Positions 42,101 through 54,100 of a stretch of DNA of 64,000 nt are shown here, piece by piece. The notes beneath the pieces are model-generated. The model worked only from the letters and a program-made list of their open reading frames with translations, did not search any database and was not told the DNA's origin. Every line of letters starts with the position of its first letter. The stretch's first letter is position 1. Source of the stretch: Rugalucina vietnamica (taxonomy: Eukaryota; Mollusca; Bivalvia; Lucinida; Lucinidae); NCBI GenBank assembly GCA_964017185.1, contig OZ024874.1, positions 32,278,721 through 32,342,720 of the forward strand, written 5' to 3'. The translations under genes and the position numbers were made by a program.

Positions 42101-45100
42101 AATGGGTTTCAAACATCTGGGTTTAAAATCATTTTATCACCTGCAGTGACTTTTAAATGTCCAAGTTTGTTCTTTCTTTTTTAAGGATTAAGTTTTCAAA
42201 AAGATTGTCATTAAAAGCAGAGGTAACAAATTAATGAAAATCGGTTGTACTGAATGTTTTGGAAACATTTCTGAACTTATTTGATAAAACTTACCAAATA
42301 AGACAAAGTTTGAAGGACTTTGATTAGAAAAAAAGTTTAAGAAGAGAAAGAAACAAAATGCTGACAGATGGATGGACAGACAAACCTCAAACACAAACTT
42401 TTGAACAGCGGGGATAACATAATATCCCATGCTTAAATCAACCACGGTAAGAAATGTTTTATCTGACCTGGTACAGACACAAACAAGACTGTCATTTCAT
42501 TCCAATAACTGCTTTTAAAGTTGAATACATGTATTACGTTTTACTCACCATGAAAGTAACTCTTTGTTCGAAGGTAGCTTACTCCTAGTCGTAGTATAGA
42601 GAGTTTATCAAGCTTTGATATGACACTCTGTTCAAACGGCAGCAGACTTGCTAGGTGATCCAGCTCCGAGTTCAATCTCTCTCTATGTCGCTTGCTGGGA
42701 TTGCTCTTGGGAGGATCTTTAGTTGGGGTTTTCACACTGCAAATAGAGAGAACAAGAATTGCTTAATTACATATATGTGTGCCCGAGCTCAATCAAAAAT
42801 TAGAAATAGTGCAAAAACATGTCCGTGTAATATATACCTCCTTATACCGCACTCGGGGAGGCGGTTCTAACAAGTACCCACAATCTATATTTTGGATCAA
42901 AAATAAGAAGAATAGGTAAACCCCTGTAAACCCCTGTTTTACTATATAAAGTGGGGTATGGGGGGTATACATTTCACGGACATGTTTTCAATATGTGAAG
43001 CCCAGATAGGCTTTCTCCCAGCTTTCTTCTTTTTATAATTCATCTGTGGCTACAAGATCTTCACACCATGTGGCTAGATCATCCTCACATCACAACACTG
43101 GTATCATAGCAAACCTTTGAAAATCTATCAAACATTATTTGTATAACAGTTGAAGACCTCTGAACAGCACTTGGTATGAGACAATTAATTGTCAATTACT
43201 TCTTGAAATGATGAGTGCAGCACTTGAAAATTCAAGCACCACTTCAGCCAATAGCTGCTGTTTTAAGGTGACAATAAGGATACTTGAACCAATCAAAGAC
43301 CACCACACAGATGATGACAGAAAACTTTGTATCATCTTGAAATTTGCAGATGCAGTATGGGAAAGGATACCAAGTACAGCAAAATACCGCTTTTAAATAG
43401 TTCAGTGTACATATATTTTCTATAGACTTAAGTCCAATTCGCATGCGCCAAAAATACACGCGGGTAAATATACTCCTGTGTGCAAATTTTACTCGGGGTA
43501 AGCAAATGGCGCATGCGAACGCAAATACACACCGGAGTATATTTACATATGGGTAAATTTACTCCTGGGTCTGACCAGATGCAATTTTTATTTTTACAAA
43601 TACACACATGTAAATTTACTATTTTGTCCCATGCGAACGCAAAGTAAAATTTACCCATGAGTATTTTTATTTCAAGTCAATATTCTGCTTTTAGATAACA
43701 AAGTTTCACATTTTTTGTTCATAACTAATTATGACAGTTGCTGAAACTGTGGACATTGTTGCTAAATAAGAGTTTATTGCCATTCATCACATTTTAGATC
43801 AGATGGAGTGCAAACAGCCACACTATTTCTTCATCATTCTTGGTGAGATTCTTGGGGCATTTTAACAAGGGAACTGTATAAGTGCTAAGGTTATGCCTGA
43901 CCATTACATGATTCTTCTCAGCTGCAAAACTTGAAGCAGCCTCTTCTTGTTTTGAAAATACAGAAAACTTAAATGAACAGGTTTTAATTCAGAAATGATA
44001 AATTTACATACAAAATACTCCTGGTAATAAAGTCCATGCGAACACAATTTAAATTTACTCACAGGTTGCTTTGCACACCGGAGTATATTTACACACATGT
44101 ATTTTTTGCGCATGCGAATTGGACTTAAGAAAGCTCACAAGCAGCGGGAGTGGTAGAAAGAGATGGTTCAATCTGAGAGATTTGTGCTTGAAACAAAGCA
44201 CTGTTTGTGTCCAAATTAGTATGTAAAGAGAGTTTCATGAATCTTTTCTCAACAAATGAACCCATCCATATTATTTCCACAAAATAAGCATATCTTACAA
44301 AGCTGCAATCATATCATTCTTTGATTCCTTCAAAAGTTATAAATAATATCATTTTTATTGGGCATAGTGGCAAAACATAAAATATTCTGCAATAAATTTT
44401 ATAAATAATGGAATTTAACATGTCTGTATAAAAGAGTATGTAGTGCATTATTAAATGTTTCTGGTAGCTAAAAAACTAAATACATGCAATAAATTCTGTA
44501 TTCTGATATAAAACAAATATTCTTCATTCATACATGTATCAAATATTCTGCATCTGTATGTACATGTATCAAATATTATGCATCCCTATATGTGTATCAA
44601 ATATTTTATTTTCCTTCTACATGTATCAAATATTCTGCATCCCTAATGTATCAAATGTTCTGCATCTCAAATATTCCGCATCCATACACATACTAAATAT
44701 TCTGCATTCCTACATGTATTAAATATTCTACAGTGCTCTTTCATGTATCATATATCCTGCAATACTCGGGTGTATATATTTTGTGCTGTAGAGTTTTGGG
44801 TTATCAGCTTTTTTCATAGTTTCTGCTTTTCTAAATGTATCATAAGCATTTGAAAACCTGCCTTCCTCAATCAAATGAAATGAATCACTTTTGCCATCGT
44901 TATATGTGGGATTTACCATACATATCAGGACAATGACTATACTTTTTCTTAAACCAAAGTCATCTAGACCACAAAAATATTACACTGTAACAAATGATTC
45001 AGGATTTTTAACAGAACAGTTTTGCCACAGTACAGCGCGACCTCGGGTGAATCAGTACTCCAACACCCAGCCACAGGCTAACAACAGTCAAGAGAAAGCT

Positions 45101-48100
45101 GGTCTATGATTATGTGGTCATAAATTGGGATCTGATCCTTATAATCAGAGAACATGACTTTGTAGGAGGAGTAGCATGTTTGTCAACACTCATGGGTCAA
45201 AATACAACAAACCAAGTGCATGCTGTATTGTAAAGCTGTAATAAAAATGGCTTTGAGGATTTTTTGTTATGTATACTAAACTGATCTAAACTGTAGCAAT
45301 ATTTACTGTTGCTTTCATTTATTTATCTATGTATTTATCTATTTATGCATCTATTTTTTTTTTCTATAACAGTATTTTTATCCAAGAATACTATACAGAA
45401 TGAGGCCAGACATAGGAATTGTGATTAAAGACGGTAGCAAAAGCAAAGCTACACGGCCTTGGCTGATAGTGTACCATGTCTGAAAAAAAATTAACTACAC
45501 CATATGCACAAGACATATGAAAATTTGTCCTATGAAAAAAAAATCAATTCAAAATGAATGTCTTCTCTAGCTGTTGTCTGTAGCTTAAATTTTGTTTGAG
45601 AAATCTTGTCCCTCCACTGTGAGCCAAAGTCGTGAGACTTTAATCAATTCCTTCATCATCATTTGCATGTATAAGCCGAGCCTGAAAGTCAGCGTCTATC
45701 TCTTACTTTGTCAGGCTGAAAATGGTTGGTCAGCATGCGATATTTGCATCTATCAATAACTTCCTCCGACTGCCGCTCTAAAAGGAATAGCGACATAAAA
45801 TGATAGATCACCGGCACAATTGTTCCCGCGTTATGACTAGGTTTTAGGTTCCTAATATATTGCTATGGTATGATATCAAGTTTTGATAAAATGTTTTCTA
45901 TAAAATGTTGCTCATTTTGTCATCTTTTAAGAAAAGTTAAAATGTTTCCATTTATCTGAAATACAATCAGTGAGAGAAGAAATTGTACCAATCCCAGTAA
46001 AAAGCATTGACAGGCTTGTGAAAGAAATATTATTCAGCATTTCCATTCTGTTATGACTTCAGCCAACCTTGTTAGCTGCAGGTGCAGGACATTTCGTCTA
46101 AAACCATTTTGTCTAAATGCCATTTCATCTAAAGGACATTTCGTCTAAACGCCATTTGGTCTAAAGGACATTTGGTCTAAAGGCCATTTCATCTAATGGA
46201 CAATTCGTCTAAAAAATCAAGCAGGTGCAACATTTGGTCTAAAAAAAGTTAAGAAAATTTAAGAATTTTTAGATTGAATGTCGAACCCTACTTTAAATCA
46301 ATATTAATCAATGTGGTAGGTCTATCCTTGTTTATCATTTCTTTTTACACATACATTGCAAATCATTTTTTTTTTTTCTTTTTGTCTTTTTAGTTATTTA
46401 AAACATACATTGTAGAAACATATTCTAAATAATGTTTTTATTATTTGACCTTGCACAATATGCACAGAATTGCACAATATTGCTCATACTATCTGCCTTT
46501 GAGTGTTAAGAATTTCATTATACCATTTTATTTATTTATTTATTTATTTATTTTTTATTCAGTTAACGTCCCTTTCAAGATTATTTCAGCTCATATGAGA
46601 CGGGCCAATCAGTAGGTGGGGCGAAAACGTGAGAACCCTGAGAAAAACAACCTGACACATCCGCAAGCAGAACTTGGCTTGTCTCACATGTGGCCAGAGC
46701 AAGGCTCGAACCCACACCAGACACAGCGATGAGATGATCGAATGGGTAAGTGCGATAATGAAATATCAGCGCTCTTAACCACTCTGCCTATACCATTTTA
46801 AATATGAAATACAATGATGGAGTGTCTACTGGATTGGCTACAATTTGAGATATAAAATATCATTAAATCATTAAAATATCCAATAAAATGTTCAAAAATA
46901 TTTTCCTCATCATCTATGTTTTAGACGAGTATTAGACAAATTATAGATGTTTTTAGAATTTTGGACGTTTTTAGACATTTTTAGACGAAATTTAGACGAA
47001 ATGTCCTATTGGACAAAATGTCTATTAGATGAAATGACATTTAGACGAAATGTCCTTTAGACGAAATTTCCTTTAGACAAAATGTCTTTTAGACAAAATG
47101 TACTTTAGACCTTTGCAAATGTCCTTTACACCAAATGTCCTTTAGACGAAATGGTTTTAGACAAAAAATGTCATGGATCCGTTAGCTGCAGTCTCAAACA
47201 CATTACTGTAAAGACACTGATCAGTCTGCATATTATATTAAGTGTATCCAAACCTTCATGGAAAATCTGCTTTTGACAATTTACAAAGATTCAGACTGAA
47301 TTAGGTAACATTTTGGGAAAGAGATGCTCACTCAGATTATTTTCTTTGTAGCTTGGTTTTCATTACGAAACATGTCCGTGTAATGTTTACCCCCTTCGAA
47401 ACATGTCCGTGTAATGTTTACCCCCTTGAACCCCACTTTTATATAGCAAAACTGAGATAAGCAGGAGTACACCTATTTTTCTTATTTTTGCTCCAAAACA
47501 TAGACTGTGGGTACTCGTTAAAACTGCCTCATCGAGGCCGTTCCTACGTGTACCCACAATCTATGTTTTGAGCAAAAATAATAAAAATATGAAAAAAAAA
47601 AAAAATCTACTGAAAATTTTCAACTTCAGAAAAATCTGTATATTGCATGGGCATGTTTTTGTAATGTTAGGACAAGTTTTGATACTGATTGCACTGGTTC
47701 CTGGTGATTGCTAACTTTAATTGAAACATGTACTGGCTTGTTAGGAACCTGTCTGGTCAGAAACTCCAAGCACAAGGTAGTGCTGCTCATAGAGTTAAAT
47801 TCCAGACTTCTACAGAACTAAACCACCATCATAATCTTTGAATTTCAAATAAATTACAAGTTACGACCTGGCCATTCTTCCAACTACCATTTCCAGTTAT
47901 GTACATGAAACCCAATCCCCATTCCAATATCCTAGACAGACATTGCGAGATAATTGAAAGTGTATTAATAACAAAAGCCGGATGATAAAACGGTCTTAAC
48001 GCCACAAGAAAACTTCTGTGGTTGCCGTAAAATGCTGGTAGTGAGGACCAAGGGAGCAATATGTTCTCACCATTTCTAGCTTGGACGTCAATGAACGGGG

Positions 48101-51100
48101 AGCAATGATAGTTCCAAAGCTGAAAGCTGATACAGTTGATTTCATTTCTTCATAAGCGAGAGATTTTAGCAGCAAAAAAACAACAACAACAAATGCATAG
48201 AATAACAAAGAAATATAGAAATTTCAAATAACAGAGACTTGCTATGTATTTTACTAAATTATTGCATAAAAAGAAATTAGTTGAATAAGCTTATTTTAGT
48301 CCATCTTACTCAGAAAAAGCAGTTTTTGTATGCCACATTGTAATTAGCCACCTTTTCATGCAATTCCATCATATTTCTGTTTCATACATCAATGAGAAAA
48401 TTTAAAATCATAGAATCCCAGATTCAACAGTATTTACCTTATTTGTTACGAAAGTCAATAAACAATTTACACGAGAAAATGATAAAATCAAATTAAACCT
48501 TTAATTTGTGACATTTCATCTGATTACTTGATTTGTCATTTTATATTTGTGGCAATATTGTATCAAATACATGTAGACAAAATCTCAGCTATTACTAAAG
48601 CTTAACTCGACTCTGATTATACCCGAATGATTAGGAGCCAGTATCATGTACAGACATCTTTAATTTAGAATAATCTTTTATTTGGGTTCTGGAAATCTTT
48701 GCATATACAACTGTATATGAAGAAAAATTGAACATTTTCCTGACCAATATATCAAAATATTTAATTTATCTTTCTCAACACCCAAAAAGGTGACCAAAGA
48801 TGATCTGTTAAAGATAATGGGCTCTAAGATAAGCCCTATTTCATTTAAGGCCTTATAATGCCTAATCCCTCAAGGTCATTTTGTTTCCTTTTACATGGAG
48901 TTTTTCCAGCTTGAAGCTTCCGTGATTTTCTGACTTTCCGAAAGCCTGCTATTTAAGTCTTACATCAAGTCTCCCCTGGACACTGATAGGGGTATGAATA
49001 ATTACTCCCTGATAATTACTATCATTCTACATTATAAATAACCAGTCATATTAGTAGTAACACACCTCCTATTAATTAACCATCAAATATATTTCAAATT
49101 CTATTTTATTCGCAGATGTAAATTTCAGTGTTTCTGAAAATTTCTCGCACATTTAAATGATGGATATGGACACTGTCGAATTGAAAATGGCGGTTATTTG
49201 ATCGGCTATAGCATGATTGCTACCAGCAGTTTTCCATGTGTAAAGGACATGTGCCATTGCCTGCCCCTAACAATATGTTACAAATGGGGCCACTTTGTTC
49301 TTGTATGGCCCCTAGGCGTCAATGATACAATGTGGTTTTACAATTTATATGTGATAATTACAGACTAGTGACTTTTATCACCATTTAACAAGATGATATG
49401 CCCATAGCAAAAGCAGGCAAAACTTCAGAGAAACTAGAGCAATTTATTTGAAGATAAAATCTTAAACTTTCAAAATGATTTTTTAAAGTCAAGAGTCAAG
49501 CTCTACTTTTGTGGACAAAATAAATGTGATTTAGGTGCAGATTTAAATTATAAATTAAGCATTGTTCTTTGTCCATCCAACCATTTTTAAATGTGTGCCA
49601 GTTTTTGAAAGTAATGAAATACTAATGAAAAAATATTCATAGATTTATATATGCCTACATTTATACATTTTCAACATACATGAAACAGCCCATATTATTA
49701 AGAGTTCTGATGGGTTGTGGGGGGTTAAAGTAACAATAAAGTGTACAGAAAATAGGAGAAGTAGATTTTATGTAAAATTGGCATTACTACTCATTCACAA
49801 AAAATGACAAATCTGTCAAAAGTTTTACACAAATTTCAAAAGATTGTAATTGTAGCTAATTTAGTAGGCTTTTGAAAAGCTGACACAAAAGTTTTGTTTC
49901 CTATCACAGTGCCTATTGAAAAACGATCTCCAAAAACATATCAAGTTTTGACATTTAACCTCCGAATTTAAACATCACAATTCTTTACACATTTGTACCC
50001 CAAATTGCCAATGATTAGGTCAAAATGCAAACTTTAAGACCAAACTATGTGTTTCATTTATGACAAGGTTTAAATCTTTAACTCAGAAACTACATGTAAA
50101 TTTACATACAGGTCAAACACATAAAAGCACTGTTTTTGGGGTCCATAGAAACAGAAACTGAAACTTTGTTACAATAAGGCTACTAATTAAAAAAGTCATC
50201 TGATTTACCTATAATACCCCTGCAAATTTTTTAAGAACAATTCATAAAATGTTCTTTCACTGTTCAAGAACATTGTTCAAGAACTGGACATGAGCCATTC
50301 TTAAAGTGTTCCAGAACAGTTCAAGTACATTTTAAGAAAAGTTAAATTGGACAACTTTGTAAGAACAGATATTCTTGAAAAGTTCTTAAAGGCTGTTCTT
50401 GAACAATTCAAGAATTAAGGTCTTGCACAGTTCAAGAACCAATTTTCTTGAACTAACTCAGGAATAGTTTTTGGGCGAAGCATATTTAAGAGTAATCTTT
50501 GCGCTTTGTCACATGTTTTCTATAACTTCTGTGTGTTTTTTATACAACAGCATGGACCCTAGCTGTATGTCATTCAGAAGTATTGAGTTTGGAAATTGCA
50601 TTGTGAAGCGTATTACAATTTACTTTTTTTTAAAGGATACATTGAAGCAACATGTGTCTATGCCATAACCAGATGGTGACTGCACCGAGACAATACCAAA
50701 GACAATGCTATATATTCCACTCATTGACCGCATTTGCCCTCTAGCTTCAGCATAAGGCCAATCTATCGACAGATTATACAATTATTGCATTAGTGCAAGG
50801 ACGATAAGCAATTTAATTAATTGATGAATATCTATAATAACTCCACTGGTAAAGACAGAGAGGCTTCTGGTCTTTTAGCAGGTCTAGGCAGGAATTAATC
50901 TATCAATTTCAAAACACAGCCACATCTGTTGAATGCCAGAAGCTATATCTAGCCGGTCTAGTAAGATAGTTGTTGAATCAAACATATGCTAAGGAATCAG
51001 AACCTGAATTCAAAACATAATATAAAATTGTGGTACAAATTATGTGAAAACGATTCCCCTAAGCTGGAACTAAATAAAAATCTCAAAAAGACTTTTCAAC

Positions 51101-54100
51101 CTATGGCAGTTTAAGCGAAATAGATGAAACTAGTCAGTAACCTTTCTGTGGTCTAATTAGGGGAAGACTTTGATGAAAACAAGACTTCATTTTGACATTG
51201 AAATGTTGCTTGGATGCTATTCACAATTTTTTATAGTGACCACCTTAAACTGCTAGACATCAAATCAGCTGAAGCCAATCCGAGTAAAAAATCGAACTGT
51301 CTGTGTCACAGATAAAGTTTGTCAAAGTGTGACTCAAATTTTTGTTTTCATCATTCAAATTCAGACAAAGAACTACCACATCTTTTTTTTCTTTCCGAAG
51401 TTAAAAAAAAACGCTTCCCTATAATTCATCTAATTAAACCCCACTAAATTCACAACAAAGGGAACAAAAGCCAACAAGACATTGACAAGGTTGAATCAAC
51501 AGCGGCACACGACCACGACTCTAATCTATTTATCTAAATCTTCACCAGTGGCTATCTAGTGGTCATCTTTCCCCAATGACCAGTACTGACCAGTGGCGGT
51601 CACCAGCCACCCAGTAGTTTTCTATTGACCGGTTATAATGTAATGGACACCTAATTACCTAAGGAGATGTCCTGTCAATATGGGGTTTGATGGGCAGTTA
51701 TTACTGATCAATTTTGTGTAGATTTCTGCAGCTGAGACTGGGTGAAGACTGCTGTCAGCAGGTGACCGCTCACTCACTGTCAACAGAATCTCTTCGCCAG
51801 ATTCAACCGGTTCAAACACCAAGTTGTATTCAAATCTTTATACAATGTACTTCTAAACATCTTGTGGTAACTCCAAGAACACCATTAGTACAAAAGAGCT
51901 GTTTTCAGCGATACCCAGTGAGACAAAAATGACATTAAAAAAAAATAAATAAATAAAAAAAGAGAGAGAGAGAGAGAGAAATTGGAATCTGTAGAGATGC
52001 ATTTTACTGTTTGCGGCATTAAACATGCTAAATAATGATGCCAATTTTTTCACTGTTCAAATGTATTGGGATCGTTCCTTGTAAAACATTTCTACATTTT
52101 AGCTATTTACACCTTGGCAAATGAATGAAAGAACTGTGCTTTCAATATAAAGTTTGGCTTTAAAAATTTTGCATATATACATGAAATAGAGAAAATTGCT
52201 CAAAAATAAATAAAATTACTTGACAAAATAAGAGGAGAGGAAACACTATACCATAATAAAATGTGACCTTGTTTTACCATTGTACATTCATTTTTTGTGT
52301 AAGGAACCCTTAATTATCGTGTCAAACTTCCTTAATTTTAGGAGAGGCATTTACAGAAGCAGTGGATTTTGAAAATTGAAGAAATACAATATTCTAATTT
52401 CTGTGTTTCTTTCAACAGTGGGTGATTTCATTTGGTTATAAATTGTGTTCATCTAGAATTAATGGTTTAATGTTTGACAAAATGCCTTGTCATGTTTTAT
52501 AAATTATGAGGATGATCATTTTTTGTGTTTTATAAATAAAATAAAGATAAAATTGAGACCTCTGAAATCAGTTTCACAGTGTTGTTTTTTTTTATGAACA
52601 AATAAAAAATTCAATTTATATATGGTTAATCCAAATGCTTCATAAGTTAATAAAAATAAATATGTCAATTAATAAGTATACCTTTGACAAAAAATACAAA
52701 AAGTCAATCAGATTCCAATTCAAAAATATGATTTAAACTCTAAAGAGCACAATCATATCAGATTTATATACTTTGTTTCCAAATATCTTGAAAAACCTTA
52801 TGTTGGCTTTAACACAAATATTTCAATCTAAGAATTCAAAGGTCATTGTACATTACAAAGTAAGAATAAAAGGTCCAGAAATTGATACAATTAAATTTAA
52901 AATCCCGACCAGGTGAAAGAAAATACAATACAAGACATTGCAGAAATTTTTAACAACACCTATGAAGAGGAAGATGACTACTGTAGTCCTAAACCAGCCA
53001 GGAAGCCAACCAACTAGTACATCAACCAAAACACTGACACAAATATCTGAAAATAAGGACGACTTCATATTTGAATAAGTTTTAAACAACAGAAAACTAT
53101 GGAATCAGCCTCGGATTTGTCAAGGATATGAACTATACTCAAAGCATGCAAATTACAAACTAGACCAGAAATAGAAAAGTGAATGGGGGCATTGTTGAAA
53201 TTGGAAGTGTTTTGGACAGAGGCACTGAATAAGTCAGATGATTCAAACTGATTGTTAAAAATTCAAAGTGAATTTTCTTCAAATATGAAATTTACATTTC
53301 CCGTACATCCCTTGCTGCTGTTGATCATGTTTTCTCTGCGAGGAATTCTCTCCATTATTTTATGACTCGGGCTAAAATTGACATTGTAATTAAAAGAGGC
53401 AATCAATAACAATTGTTTCAAATTTCTCTCGCTTCTGTAATCAATAAGTTTTTTACTCTGACAACATATCGAATTCCATCAACTTTCACTGAAGCTGCCG
53501 TAATTTCCTTTCCATTAATGTAAACATATAAACAATGGGGCTGATTTTGATTGAACATATCATTATTGTATAAAATATTACATAAAACTGGTTTCAAAAG
53601 ATAATTATCATATGAAACAGTAAAAAACATAATGATTTACACTTGATGAGAAATTATTTTAATTTTAACCTAGATTGTTTCAACTTTTCCAGACAAAATT
53701 AGTGACTTTGCATTTTGTGCTTCCAAAATATTGTCATAGTCTTGCTTTATTTACAATCTGTAGCGGCAACATGCAACCTAAACAGTAATTATTATATAAG
53801 CTACTGAAAATCTCACTTTTCATTGGACCAAAGTGCCCACGTGGCAAGTCTTCAAATTGTCATATTAACTGGCTAGCGCGTGCTGGCAGGTCTATATTAG
53901 TTACTAAATTTAGAGCTGACGTTCTGGTTCCGCTTTAGCATAGCGCTGCGCATAATCGCGTGTTAAAATTATATAATAAAACAGTTAATGACTTTTGAGG
54001 CATTGGATATGATGTGATATCGACCCGAGAATATCAATATTGACCTCGGCTTCGCCTCAGTCAATACTGATATTCTCGGGTCGATATACCATCATATCCA

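Larger units (their letters stand above)
14182..42548 (-). other. AHR: AHR intron 2 (28 kb)
   Basis: The largest intron. Most of its recognisable content is repeats, listed separately. The stretches 14432-15713, 15942-16449, 19064-19784, 20720-25250, 29816-30860, 32480-34005, 35228-36195, 40118-41095 and 41705-42548 show no gene or structure that I can name. 20820-20870 has a 27-bp duplication. 24090-24260 and 30160-30300 are inverted copies of one dispersed repeat (shared TTGTTACCAGT, GGGGACTAAATCT, GGTAGCAATC). Confidence 0.85.
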
